This document shows, one piece after another, positions 46,524 through 56,086 of a DNA stretch of 64,000 nt. Within the stretch, counting starts at the first letter, position 1. Each line of letters begins with the position of its first letter. A program made the translations under genes and the position numbers. The stretch is from Anaerocolumna sp. GTDB taxonomy: Bacteria > Bacillota > Clostridia > Lachnospirales > Lachnospiraceae. The stretch is taken from contig JAQSXJ010000057.1 in assembly GCA_029256725.1 (NCBI GenBank), forward strand, positions 1 to 64,000, in the 5' to 3' direction. The notes below the pieces were generated by a model. It saw only the letters and a list, made by a program, of their open reading frames with translations, did not search any database and was not told where the DNA came from.

Positions 46524-47840
46524 TTAACCACTATAGGCATTCTGATTGATTATTAATTCAGGGATACCTTTATTCATAAGGGAAATATCTGCGCCAAGAG
46601 CAAGAAGTTTTAGAAAGAAATTGTCATAACCTCTTAATATATGCTCCAATCCGTAGATTTTAGATTCACCATCAGCTAATAGAGCTGCCATAACAAGGGC
46701 TGCACACATTCTGATATCAGTTCCCTTCATAGTTGCTCCGGCCAGTTTCTGAATACCATTAATGATTACCTGAGAATGCATACTTTCATAATCCATTCCC
46801 ATTTTACTTATTTCATACAAGTGATTAAACCTTACAGGAAAAACCGCATCCTTAACAGAGGATTTGCCATTACAGCTTAAGGAATAGACTGTTGCAAAGG
46901 GCTGCAAATCTGTTGGGAATCCTGGAAATGGTAATGCTTCTACGTTAATTGCCTGAAGCTCACAATTAGCAGCATCAATAAATATATTATTCTCCCTTGT
47001 ATTGATTACTGCACCGGAATCAGAAAGAATCGTAATTACTGATATTACATGCTCAGGTATTACATTCTTTAATAAGGCAGTACCTTTTGTAGCAGCAATC
47101 ATAAACAGAAAGGTTCCGACTTCCAAACGATCCGGAATAACTTCATGAACTGTCCTTTGCAATGTGACTTGAGTAGGTTTAATACGTATTACAGGAGTAC
47201 CGGCACCGGTTATTTTAACTCCCATAGAACTTAACAGGATTGCCATATCTACAATCTCTGGTTCCATGGCAGCATTATATATAACAGTTTCACTTTCTGC
47301 AGCACTGGCAACCAGCATTGCATTTTCCGTTGCACCTACACTTGGAAATCTTAAGAAGATTTCCTGACCTTTATAAGGAAATATAGTTGCTTCACATTTG
47401 ACGTAACCATCTGTTATGTCAGTACGAATTCCGAATTTATTAAAAACGTATAAATGGATGTCGATAGGTCTATTTCCAATCTTATCTCCTCCGGAAAGAG
47501 GTACTACTGCTTTACCGAATCTGGCTAATAATACGCCAAGAAAAAGGTTAGAGGCGCGTATTTTCGTAACATAGCGTTTACTCAGTTCTGAATAAGTCAT
47601 ATTTCCGCTTATCTTTACCGTGTTGTTATTACTGATCATTTCCAGACCGATTTCTGCTAATATCCCTCTCATAGCATCTACATCTGAAATTTCAGAGATG
47701 TGTGTAAGTACCCCTTCACCCTCTCCTAAACACATGGCCGGAATTAATGCCAATATTGAGTTCTTTGAACCGCTGATTTCTATTTCCCCACGAAGCGCTT
47801 TCCCGCCTTTTACTTGCAGATAAGTCTTGTTGTCTATCAT
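46524..47840 (-). CDS. murA: MurA-type UDP-GlcNAc enolpyruvyl transferase, Cys-to-Asp
   Basis: 438-residue EPSP-synthase-fold enzyme that adds enolpyruvate to UDP-GlcNAc in peptidoglycan synthesis. SGSKN (Lys26) and KIRASNLFLG match the substrate-binding start, and GFPTDLQP has the catalytic Asp region. In the active loop the usual PGGC-x-IG-x-RP reads LSGGDKIGNRP, so the catalytic Cys is Asp119. MurA proteins with Asp there are active and fosfomycin-resistant in other bacteria. I start at 47840 behind AGAGAGG. It could be a second MurA copy; another murA elsewhere is likely in Firmicutes. Confidence 0.88.
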   Translation of the reverse strand: MIDNKTYLQVKGGKALRGEIEISGSKNSILALIPAMCLGEGEGVLTHISEISDVDAMRGILAEIGLEMISNNNTVKISGNMTYSELSKRYVTKIRASNLFLGVLLARFGKAVVPLSGGDKIGNRPIDIHLYVFNKFGIRTDITDGYVKCEATIFPYKGQEIFLRFPSVGATENAMLVASAAESETVIYNAAMEPEIVDMAILLSSMGVKITGAGTPVIRIKPTQVTLQRTVHEVIPDRLEVGTFLFMIAATKGTALLKNVIPEHVISVITILSDSGAVINTRENNIFIDAANCELQAINVEALPFPGFPTDLQPFATVYSLSCNGKSSVKDAVFPVRFNHLYEISKMGMDYESMHSQVIINGIQKLAGATMKGTDIRMCAALVMAALLADGESKIYGLEHILRGYDNFFLKLLALGADISLMNKGIPELIINQNAYSG

Positions 47841-47861
47841 TATGTATGCCTCTCTTATCAA

Positions 47862-48511
47862 TTAATTATCATTTCCGATACTTTCACAGTATGAATACTT
47901 TAAAAGCTTTGCATTATATACATTACAATCAAGCGCTGTCTTAGAGGAAGGTGAAATGTACTTCATACTTTCTCGCAATCCTTTTAATACAGTTTTGTAA
48001 TTCTTACACTTTTAGCAGCTTTATTTATATAATCATTTATCTTTATGTAATTTTCATCTAATACTACATCCAGGGCAGCATATAAAGCCTTTTTCTGACT
48101 TGCTTAAAATCCTATGCCGGTGTTATAACTCTATGTATTATTATAAACTTCCTGAAAAAATCCCTCATCTTTCACTGTAGCTCTGTCAACTACTAAAAGT
48201 ACCTTAGTGCAGCAAAAAATTAAGGATCTGTTTCTGTATTCTATGGTAAAATACTGCATATACCCCCATATTTATAGGCGGCTGTGAATAAATAAACTTC
48301 AGTGTTATAATATTACTATTTTTTATAGTATAAATCAATGTAAATTTGTTAAGAACAAATAAAGAACTATGCATTTTAATAAGCATTCATGGCAGCTATA
48401 TTTTTATATATACAAAATAATTGCCATGTTTTATAATGAAAATATATACATATATCACATTTGAAACATTATACAGAAATTATAATGGAATGAAGAAAGG
48501 ATTCATAACTC
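47862..48511. other. 650-base intergenic region with a gene remnant
   Basis: A minus-strand frame ending at 47984 reads about 39 residues (ALDVVLDENYIKINDYINKA and beyond), with a stop upstream and no start. It looks like a protein tail of unknown family. The rest is AT-rich and shows no riboswitch. The lgt promoter should lie in the last 150 bases. Confidence 0.35.
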
Positions 48512-49345
48512 ATGAGAAATGAACTATTCACGATAGGTCCTTTTACCGTATACGGTTACGGACTTATGATTGCCATTGGAGCTTTCGCAGCTTATCTGGT
48601 ATCAGAATTTCGTGCGAAAAGACTTGGTCTTAAACACGAATTGATTTTTGCACTTTTCTGGTGGTGTCTGGGAGGAGGCATTCTTGGTGCGAAGCTTCTC
48701 TACATAATTACACAGCTGAAAGAAATCGCAGCTGACCCCTCTATTCTACTGAATGTATCTGAAGGTTTTGTAGTATACGGTGGAATTATAGGTGGAATTC
48801 TAGGTGGTTTTATCTTTTGCCGTATAAAAAAATTAGAATTCTTAAAATATTTTGATCTTGTTATGCCTTCCATTGCTTTAGCCCAGGCCTTTGGCCGAGT
48901 AGGCTGTACTTTTGCAGGCTGCTGTTATGGAAATGACACTGATAGCGTCTTTCATATTGTTTTTCATGAATCCAAGTTTGCACCGAATGATATAGCACTT
49001 ATTCCGACGCAGCCTCTTTCCAGCGGACTTAATTTCTTAAACTTTCTTGTGTTAGTCTTTTTATCAAAACGGGTGAAAGCAGATGGACAGATTGCAGGTT
49101 TTTATCTGGTATTCTACAGTGCAGGCAGGTTTATTCTTGAATTCTTCCGAGGAGATTTGGTACGTGGACATATCGGAGTATTATCTACCTCCCAGTTTAT
49201 AGCGATATTTTTATTCCTTTTTGGACTTGCTCTTGTTATCTTCTGCGGCAAGAATCCCAAATTGCAAAAGGTTTCTGCAGTAACTGACAATAACTCAGTT
49301 ATATCTGACAGTAATGATAACGATTCCTCAGAAGACAATGAATAA
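48512..49345 (+). CDS. lgt: Prolipoprotein diacylglyceryl transferase
   Basis: 277 residues, seven membrane helices. The N-terminal YGYGLMIAIGAFAAYL, the central AFGRVGCTFAGCCYG (the Lgt signature region in its clostridial Cys form) and the C-terminal GRFILEFFRGD are diagnostic. It moves diacylglycerol to the lipobox Cys of preprolipoproteins, such as the arabinanase and sulfate-binding protein here. The Cys-rich signature differs from the E. coli RxGNF form and may mark a paralogue. The last 35 residues are Ser/Asp/Asn rich. Confidence 0.88.
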   Translation: MRNELFTIGPFTVYGYGLMIAIGAFAAYLVSEFRAKRLGLKHELIFALFWWCLGGGILGAKLLYIITQLKEIAADPSILLNVSEGFVVYGGIIGGILGGFIFCRIKKLEFLKYFDLVMPSIALAQAFGRVGCTFAGCCYGNDTDSVFHIVFHESKFAPNDIALIPTQPLSSGLNFLNFLVLVFLSKRVKADGQIAGFYLVFYSAGRFILEFFRGDLVRGHIGVLSTSQFIAIFLFLFGLALVIFCGKNPKLQKVSAVTDNNSVISDSNDNDSSEDNE

Positions 49346-49361
49346 ATAAAGAATATTCAAA

Positions 49362-49399
49362 ATCGTATTGGTTGCAGCACCATATGCATCCAATACGAT
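49362..49399 (+). terminator. Terminator of lgt
   Basis: ATCGTATTGG / CCAATACGAT perfect stem with an 18-base loop, AT-rich on both sides; shared by the convergent coat gene. Confidence 0.7.
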
Positions 49400-49515
49400 A
49401 AATAATTATATAATTGATTATTATTTTTCTTTTCCAGGTGTAAAAAAGGCAGGAAAGAAAATATGGTATTTTTATACCTGGAATAAATGGTAATATTTGA
49501 TGAATCTATTAGTAT

Positions 49516-49881
49516 CTATGCTAATTCAGTCTCTTCTTCTGTAAAATTATCTTTTATTATTAAATCCTTGGCACTTACACATTCACAATCGACGGAAGTA
49601 TTTCCAATAACTGCTTTTGCACCGAAAACAACAGGTACTTCGACGAGAATTTTCTGGCTTAAAGTAAATGAACAGGTACCATTAGGACGGCCGCAGCATT
49701 CCTTTTTACCTGGAGAAACATAAGGTTCGCCGTAACAAGTGGTCGTAGGAATTCCAGCCTTTGCATAAGGAACTACTGTAACCGGAACACAAACTGTTGC
49801 TAACTGAAATGCACTGGCCGGGCAAGTTTTTTCACAAGGAATTACCTCTTCTGGTGCAGTAGGTTGAACGATGTTATCCAT
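49516..49881 (-). CDS. Cys-rich coat/exosporium-like protein
   Basis: 121 residues with nine Cys, no signal peptide, and a beta-rich core (CSFTLSQKILVEVPVVFGAKAV) like the small DUF3794/SipL-style and exosporium proteins of clostridia. The nearby CotA-type oxidase gene on the same strand (about 210 bases apart, with its own terminator) supports a spore-surface role. AAGGAGG precedes the ATG. Family assignment is tentative. Confidence 0.6.
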   Translation of the reverse strand: MDNIVQPTAPEEVIPCEKTCPASAFQLATVCVPVTVVPYAKAGIPTTTCYGEPYVSPGKKECCGRPNGTCSFTLSQKILVEVPVVFGAKAVIGNTSVDCECVSAKDLIIKDNFTEEETELA

Positions 49882-50065
49882 TATAAAATCCTCCTTAATT
49901 TAAATTACATTATACAATATGAAAAATGTCGAATATTGTTACATGATTCTTACAAAATATGTTTGATATGTTAAAATATATAATGTAATATATTCTTACA
50001 AAAGATTTAATTTCTTCTATACAATTTATATCAATTCAAATTATCTTATTGAATATAATATATAA

Positions 50066-50088
50066 AGCTGTTGCTACAAGCAACAGCT
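50066..50088 (-). terminator. Hairpin after multicopper oxidase
   Basis: AGCTGTTGC / GCAACAGCT with 5-base loop directly after the oxidase stop. Confidence 0.7.
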
Positions 50089-50093
50089 GAAGT

Positions 50094-51914
50094 TTATTTT
50101 GTTTTTTCTATTTGAATATCACAGCCAATACAAGGTACCACCTTATATGGTCTCATCATATCATTGTCTTCATGATCTATAATATGACAATGCCAAACAT
50201 AACCGGGTCCGTAACTTGGGTCAAAAGGAAACAGATTTACACAAGGTCTTGCCTCTTTCTCTTTGGCTTCCTGAGGAGCATATCTGATTAGAAGTCTGGT
50301 TACCTGATTTGGCATTACTAATACAGTATCTTTCCATCCTGTCTCGTTAAGAGGCGGTTCTATGGGCTCTCCCTGAAGGTAAGGCTCCGGAGACAGTGAA
50401 ATCGTTGGATTTTCTAATGGCGGGGTACCGTTAAGCTTCGTCCAATCTTCTGCATATTTTACGGAATCATAATTTTGCCTGTTTTTTATAAGGAACTGAA
50501 TCAGGTGTATATGAATGGGATGTGCTCCATTTGTCATATTTACAATCTCCCATTCAACAGTGGAACCGATAATAGTTTCTTCTGAGACGGGAGCATGCCA
50601 CATTTGACCGTTTAAGAGAAGTCCTGATAATCCGGTTGAGCCAATTGCTACGTTCAAGGTTACCGTTGTATTAAGAACATTAGGAATTAGCTTGGGTATT
50701 GTATTTAATTTATCCGGTAATTTCTTTGGTGCAGTCGGGCATTTATCTGAAATGGTAAATTTCATGATCTGTCCTACGGTTTCAGGATCTGCCGGAGCAC
50801 CGTTAGGAAATGGAGTGTTTGCATTGTTTTCGAGAATGATAGATTCTCCGGCTACAAGCATGGAGAAATCAACTATTATATCCGCACGCTCTGCAGGTGA
50901 TAATAAAAGTTCTGTTAATTCTACCGGCTGGGGCAGCAATCCGCCATCTGAACTGATCTGGATAAAGGGCTGATTATTGGATAGTTTAAATTTATAGATT
51001 CTGCTGTTTGAGCCATTTAATAACCGAAAACGATACTGTCTTGGTTCAACCTTTAAATTTGGCCATACTCTACCGTTTACCATAATGGTATTTCCCACAA
51101 ATGCCGGACGCCAATACGGGTGTAACTGCGGGTTTATTCCATTGCTGGGATATAATAAGGAACCATCATCATAAAAGGATCTATCCTGAATCACAAGGGG
51201 AACATCGTATTCACCTGATGGCAAATACTCAGAGACACTGCTCTTGGGATCATTAATGAGGTAAAAGCCAGCCAGACCCGCATACACATTTAGTCTTGTT
51301 AATCCTATTGTGTGGTCGTGGTACCATAATGTGGCAGCTTCCTGTTCATTTGGATAGGAATAACGTGATTTTGTAAAGGTACTTCCGGTTTTCTCTTCTC
51401 CTGCTGTAAACCAGGAATCCGGATAACCATCTGAGTCGGATCTTACTTCTGCGCCATGAACATGCACAACAAGAGGTACCGGACTCTGAGCCAGTGGATA
51501 GCCGTCTGGATATGGGAGAAACGGTGGTTCCGGCATTGACATATTATTAGGATTGGCCCAGTGGAGGGTTGGATCTACTGCAAAGAGATTTGGTTCTGTA
51601 ATAGCATTCACCCATTGTACATTAACCGGTATTCCTTTTACAGCTTTTATAGTGGCACCGGGAGAACTATGCTGATAGTAGGTTTTACCGTTTTTTGGAT
51701 CTGTAACTTTTCCTTCAAACCCCCAAACAGTGGTTTTGGGAAATTTCTTTGGCAGTATCTGTTGAGTAAATTGACTCATTGTAATAGTATAATTATGACT
51801 AGTCTCTTTGCCTGTTGCTGGGTCCTTTACAATAACAGGTTTATAGGCAGGCGGTATAAATAATTGATTAACATACTTTGGTATTAATAAAGGGTCGAGT
51901 TCTACTTTTGCCAT
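50094..51914 (-). CDS. CotA-type multicopper oxidase (spore coat laccase)
   Basis: 606 residues, three cupredoxin domains, no export signal, as in Bacillus CotA. Copper sites: VHVHG (T2/T3), LWYHDHT (T3), HPIHIH (T1/T2/T3) and WHCHIIDHEDNDMM (T3 His-Cys-His, T1 His and axial Met). The set is complete, so it should oxidise phenols or metals with O2. In an anaerobe this makes sense on the dormant spore surface, where bilirubin-oxidase or laccase activity needs no metabolism. It is preceded by AGGAGG. The paired Cys-rich gene follows downstream. Confidence 0.9.
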   Translation of the reverse strand: MAKVELDPLLIPKYVNQLFIPPAYKPVIVKDPATGKETSHNYTITMSQFTQQILPKKFPKTTVWGFEGKVTDPKNGKTYYQHSSPGATIKAVKGIPVNVQWVNAITEPNLFAVDPTLHWANPNNMSMPEPPFLPYPDGYPLAQSPVPLVVHVHGAEVRSDSDGYPDSWFTAGEEKTGSTFTKSRYSYPNEQEAATLWYHDHTIGLTRLNVYAGLAGFYLINDPKSSVSEYLPSGEYDVPLVIQDRSFYDDGSLLYPSNGINPQLHPYWRPAFVGNTIMVNGRVWPNLKVEPRQYRFRLLNGSNSRIYKFKLSNNQPFIQISSDGGLLPQPVELTELLLSPAERADIIVDFSMLVAGESIILENNANTPFPNGAPADPETVGQIMKFTISDKCPTAPKKLPDKLNTIPKLIPNVLNTTVTLNVAIGSTGLSGLLLNGQMWHAPVSEETIIGSTVEWEIVNMTNGAHPIHIHLIQFLIKNRQNYDSVKYAEDWTKLNGTPPLENPTISLSPEPYLQGEPIEPPLNETGWKDTVLVMPNQVTRLLIRYAPQEAKEKEARPCVNLFPFDPSYGPGYVWHCHIIDHEDNDMMRPYKVVPCIGCDIQIEKTK

Positions 51915-52177
51915 AAATACCTCCTCATGTCAATATTGATATAAAAATTGCCTGAAATTTTCTCCTTATATTAGTACTACCATGCATAACTTCACTTAAT
52001 TCAATACCCGCTATTTACTCTGAGGCAAGGCAATACTAAAAGAGTGCATATCTTAAGTAGTCAGGATATAATTCCAGGCATTATATTTATATGTCGATAT
52101 ATGACACATTGTGTCGATGCTGGCAAAATAGCAACAAAGAAATAACTAGTTTGATTAATGAGAAGACTGCTTATTTA

Positions 52178-53527
52178 TTAAGAAGATCTAACCGTCGTAT
52201 AGATTCTTCTGCTTAATTCTGAGACTTGCTTTACTATATCATCCTCTTCGATAGTGGTCAATTTTCCTTTATGAACAGTCCGGTGTCCGTTTACGATAAC
52301 TTCCTTAATGGCTGAAGGCTGCATAGAGTAAACAATATTAGGAAGGAGCTGTTCATAGTTAGAGAAATACGGTTGGAGTGAAATATCAGAAAGATCCAGT
52401 CCTAAGAGATCTGCTTTATAACCTTCTTTAATTTCACCTATGGGAAGATTCAAAAGTTTTCCTCCGTTAATGGTTCCCATATGATAGGCTTGTTCACTGT
52501 CAATCAAAAGAGCATTTAATTTCGTAACCTTTTGTAAAAGAGAGGCCATACGCATTTCTTCGAATACACTGATACGGTTATTGCTGCAGGCACCATCGCT
52601 GCCAAGGCCAATATTAATACCTGCTTCTGTCATCCATGCGATATCTGTAACACCATCAGCCAAGAACATGTTACTGGAAGGGCAATAAGCAAGACTGGCT
52701 CTATTTGCAGCCATCAGCTCTTTCTCTCTTTCATTCAGCCATACAGCATGGACCATAACCATCTTATCATCCAGCACGCCGAGCTTCTCAAAGAATTCTA
52801 CCGGACGCAGCTGGTATTTATCCATTACTTCCTTTACTTCAAAAGGTTCCTCTGCAACATGAATATGAAATTTCGTTCCAAGCTCCTGGGCCAAAGCATG
52901 TCCTGCCTGTATCATCTCCGGTGTGGCAGCATGAAGACTATGGGGAGCCGGTAAAATAGTTGTCATTGCATCCTTGGTGTTGTTAAACTGTTTTGCCAGA
53001 TATCTGGTATTCATAACTGCTTCCGGAATAGTCTCTATGTAACCTTTAGGCGCACCTGTCCAATCATACATGGTTCTGGCAAGTACCAGACGGATTCCGA
53101 TATCCTTTGCAGCCTGAATAATTGCCATATCACCCTCAAGACCGTTATTATGCAGGTAGAAGAAATCTGAAACACAGGTAACACCGTACTTCATCATTTC
53201 TCCAAATGCCAGCAGCGCTCCTACATAGATATCTTCTGGAGTTAGTAAGGGGGATATCCGGTATAATGCCTTATCACGCCACTCTAAGAAGGGCTTTCCT
53301 ACTGCAAGCCCTCTTAAAAGACTTTGAAAGCTGTGATTATGTACATTCACTGTTCCAGGTAACATAACCATGTTCTCCCATATGAACTCCTGCTCCGGTG
53401 CATGATTAAGTTTGATATCTAATACATCACCCATTTGTACAATTGTCCCATCTTCTATTAAAACAGAAATATTATCCTGAAAAGTGCCCTTGTAATATAC
53501 TAATTTGGGTCTAATTAAGGTTTTCAT
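52178..53527 (-). CDS. hutF: Amidohydrolase, likely formimidoylglutamate deiminase (HutF-like)
   Basis: 449-residue metal-dependent deaminase of the amidohydrolase superfamily. Metal ligands: NVHNHSFQS (HxH), HIHVAEEP, MVHAVWLNE and GLGSDGACSNN (Asp). This set is shared by HutF, TrzN/AtzB and MTA/SAH deaminases. Position as last gene of a hutH-U-I operon, coupled to the gene before it, points to N-formimidoyl-glutamate deimination to N-formyl-glutamate. An alternative is a purine-type deaminase carried along. AAGGAG precedes the ATG; the start overlaps the previous gene by 17 bases. Confidence 0.75.
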   Translation of the reverse strand: MKTLIRPKLVYYKGTFQDNISVLIEDGTIVQMGDVLDIKLNHAPEQEFIWENMVMLPGTVNVHNHSFQSLLRGLAVGKPFLEWRDKALYRISPLLTPEDIYVGALLAFGEMMKYGVTCVSDFFYLHNNGLEGDMAIIQAAKDIGIRLVLARTMYDWTGAPKGYIETIPEAVMNTRYLAKQFNNTKDAMTTILPAPHSLHAATPEMIQAGHALAQELGTKFHIHVAEEPFEVKEVMDKYQLRPVEFFEKLGVLDDKMVMVHAVWLNEREKELMAANRASLAYCPSSNMFLADGVTDIAWMTEAGINIGLGSDGACSNNRISVFEEMRMASLLQKVTKLNALLIDSEQAYHMGTINGGKLLNLPIGEIKEGYKADLLGLDLSDISLQPYFSNYEQLLPNIVYSMQPSAIKEVIVNGHRTVHKGKLTTIEEDDIVKQVSELSRRIYTTVRSS

Positions 53528-54821
53528 AGGTTAACTCCTTATCCAGTCTCAGAACTGCATTCAGCATTGCATTTCCTGCTATTTCAATATCCTTGCTGTC
53601 TGTCTTTTCTTCTCTGCAATGACTTTTACCCTCAATACTCTGTACGAAAATCATCCCGGTTTTCGTAATATCTGACATGTGTACTGCATCATGGCCTGCC
53701 ATACTGACAAGCATTGGAACGTGTTCAACAAATTCCAGCCCGCTGCTCTCTTCTGCTGACGGTGGCAGAGGTGACTGTTCTTTTGATATTTCTTCACCTA
53801 TTATTTTCATTATCCTATCATCCATTGGTGCAGGAGCTTGATCTAAGATAATCTCGCGATGAAAGCATAGCCCACGGATATTCTCAATTTCTGTATATTC
53901 CTTATTAATACTTAGAAGAATTTTTTGTTTGATCAACTCTTCCGGAAAGCGAATTTCCATTATAAACTTTGTGTTACCGGATATAATATTGGCAGAATTA
54001 GGACTAACCTCGAACCAGCCGACTGTTCCGACTACGTCTCTTCGGTTTAATGCTTTTACTGTCTCTTCAACCACTAAAGCTGCCTGGGCTGCTGCCAGAA
54101 ATGCATCATGACGGTGCTCCATAATTGTAGTACCTGCATGATTAGCTTCGCCTTTTACTGTAATTAACTCTCTGTATATCCCTGTAATTTTTGTTACTGT
54201 CCCAGCAGAAAGCTGGTTGTCATAGAGGTTTCTCCCCTGTTCAATATGGCATTCTATAAAGGCTGCCATATCATTCTTTCTTAACTGTGCTTTAAGCAAT
54301 CCCTGAAGATTACCGCCGGCGCGTTTTATTGCAGCTGTAAGGCTTTCACCGGTTATAAGGTGGCTGGAAGCCTGCAGCTGCTCTAAAGTAAGTTTCCCCG
54401 TTACTCCTCTGCTGCCCATGGTGGAAATATTAAAGGGATTTGGCTCCTCGGCGGTAAAAGATACTACCTGAAGAGGATGATTAAGCGGCACTTGGTTTTC
54501 TTTTAAAGTCTGCAGGATTTCAAGTCCCATTAACACACCTAAAGCACCGTCATACATTCCGCCATCTGGAACTGCATCATGATGGGAACCAAGAGTGATT
54601 GGTTTATTTTCGCAGTTGGTTCTTTTCCAGTTAATCCATATATTAGCCATTGCATCAATCTTAATGGCTGCCCCCATATCCAGTGCCTTTTCAAGCAGCC
54701 AGCTTCTTGCTTCTTCCTCAGCCTCACTTCCCAGTGAGCGGTCAATGCCGCCGTCTTTATTTCGACCGAACTGCGACAGTTCCTTCAGATTCTTCTCCAG
54801 TCGTTCCAGGTTTATTTTCAT
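53511..54821 (-). CDS. M20 amidohydrolase (AllC/carbamoylase type), probable formylglutamate hydrolase
   Basis: 436 residues, hydantoinase/carbamoylase family of M20. Metal residues: GSHHDAVPDGGMYDGALG (His and Asp), FTAEEPNPF (catalytic Glu pair), CHIEQGR and AGHDAVHMS. A dimerisation lid lies between about residues 210 and 325. The family cuts N-carbamoyl, and in some enzymes N-formyl, amino acids. Between hutI and the deiminase, N-formyl-glutamate is the expected substrate, a step normally done by HutG, which is absent here. That replacement is inference from context. Confidence 0.78.
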   Translation of the reverse strand: MKINLERLEKNLKELSQFGRNKDGGIDRSLGSEAEEEARSWLLEKALDMGAAIKIDAMANIWINWKRTNCENKPITLGSHHDAVPDGGMYDGALGVLMGLEILQTLKENQVPLNHPLQVVSFTAEEPNPFNISTMGSRGVTGKLTLEQLQASSHLITGESLTAAIKRAGGNLQGLLKAQLRKNDMAAFIECHIEQGRNLYDNQLSAGTVTKITGIYRELITVKGEANHAGTTIMEHRHDAFLAAAQAALVVEETVKALNRRDVVGTVGWFEVSPNSANIISGNTKFIMEIRFPEELIKQKILLSINKEYTEIENIRGLCFHREIILDQAPAPMDDRIMKIIGEEISKEQSPLPPSAEESSGLEFVEHVPMLVSMAGHDAVHMSDITKTGMIFVQSIEGKSHCREEKTDSKDIEIAGNAMLNAVLRLDKELTYENLN

Positions 54822-54829
54822 TTGCCGGT

Positions 54830-56068
54830 CTATTGCCTCCTTATAATTTTACCATCTTTCATAACCATCTCCACCAAATTAATACCTGTATGATAGGGAA
54901 GAAAATGTATGGACGGGTATTCTAACATAATAATGTCTGCTTTCTTACCTGCTTCAAGGCTGCCTGTAGTCTCCTGGAGCCCAAGAGCTGCGGCTCCGTT
55001 AATTGTTAAGGCTGTTATGGTTTCTTCAATGGTCATGCTCATATAGATACAAGCCAGAGAAATCAATAAGGGGATGGAATAGGTAAAACAGCTGCCCGGA
55101 TTAAAGTCAGAAGCCAAGGCCACAGCACATCCGGCATTTATCATTTCTCTTGCTCCGGCATAATCTTCCTTCAGGCAAAAGGCAGTAGCTGGCAGTAAAG
55201 TTGTAATTACTCCCTGTTCTGAAAGCATCTGTATTCCTTCCTCTGAGGCTTTCAACAGATGATCTGCCGAGATACAGTTCATTCTGGCTGCCAGTGCCGC
55301 TCCGCCAAGATCAGACATTTCGTCTGCATGAATCTTAAGCTCAAAACCCATAGCCTTTGCTGCCTTCAAATAATACTCAGACTGTTCCGCAGAGAAGACA
55401 TTTTTCTCACAGAAAATATCTGCAAATCTGGCAAGCTCTGACTCTTTTACAACCGGCATTACTTCCTGCAGCATATAATCAAGGAATTTCATTTCCTGTC
55501 CTTTATACTCCTTTGGTACGCTGTGTGGTCCCAGGAAGGTTGCTACAATGTCCATGGGATGAATAAGGTTTAATTCTTTCATTACCTCAAGCTGTTGCAG
55601 TTCAGTAGCTTTATCCAGGCCATAACCGCTTTTTCCTTCCACAGTCGTAATACCCATTTCCATCATCTTATTGAGTCTTTTCATTCCTGCCTGTAATAAT
55701 TCCTCTCGCCCGGCTTCTCTGGTGGAGGTAACGGAAGAGGCAATTCCTCCGCCCTTTTTCATGATTTCCATGTAACTCTCACCACTAAGTCTCCAGGAGA
55801 ACTCTTCTGCACGATACCCTCCAAAAATAAAATGGGTATGCGAGTCTATAAATCCCGGTAAGACAGCTTTCCCGCTGGCATCAATAACGGTGTAACCCGT
55901 TGTATCTCTTCCAGCCAGTTCTTCCGTAGTTCCAACTGCTGTTATTCTGCCATCTTCAATAACGACTGCGCCGTCCTTGATTAATCCAATATTCTTCATT
56001 TCCTTGCCCGCCTTAACACCTCCGGCACAGGTTATTAGTTCAGCGGCATTACGAATGATATAATTCAT
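54830..56068 (-). CDS. hutI: Imidazolonepropionase
   Basis: 412 residues, amidohydrolase fold. Metal site DSHTHFIFGG, then HADEMSDLGGAALAA, LLPATAFCLKE and ASDFNPGSC are typical of HutI. It opens imidazolone propionate to N-formimidoyl-glutamate. GAGAGG lies before the ATG. It sits 18 bases after hutU and 8 bases before the M20 gene. Confidence 0.95.
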   Translation of the reverse strand: MNYIIRNAAELITCAGGVKAGKEMKNIGLIKDGAVVIEDGRITAVGTTEELAGRDTTGYTVIDASGKAVLPGFIDSHTHFIFGGYRAEEFSWRLSGESYMEIMKKGGGIASSVTSTREAGREELLQAGMKRLNKMMEMGITTVEGKSGYGLDKATELQQLEVMKELNLIHPMDIVATFLGPHSVPKEYKGQEMKFLDYMLQEVMPVVKESELARFADIFCEKNVFSAEQSEYYLKAAKAMGFELKIHADEMSDLGGAALAARMNCISADHLLKASEEGIQMLSEQGVITTLLPATAFCLKEDYAGAREMINAGCAVALASDFNPGSCFTYSIPLLISLACIYMSMTIEETITALTINGAAALGLQETTGSLEAGKKADIIMLEYPSIHFLPYHTGINLVEMVMKDGKIIRRQ

Positions 56069-56086
56069 GATTACCTCTCATACTTC

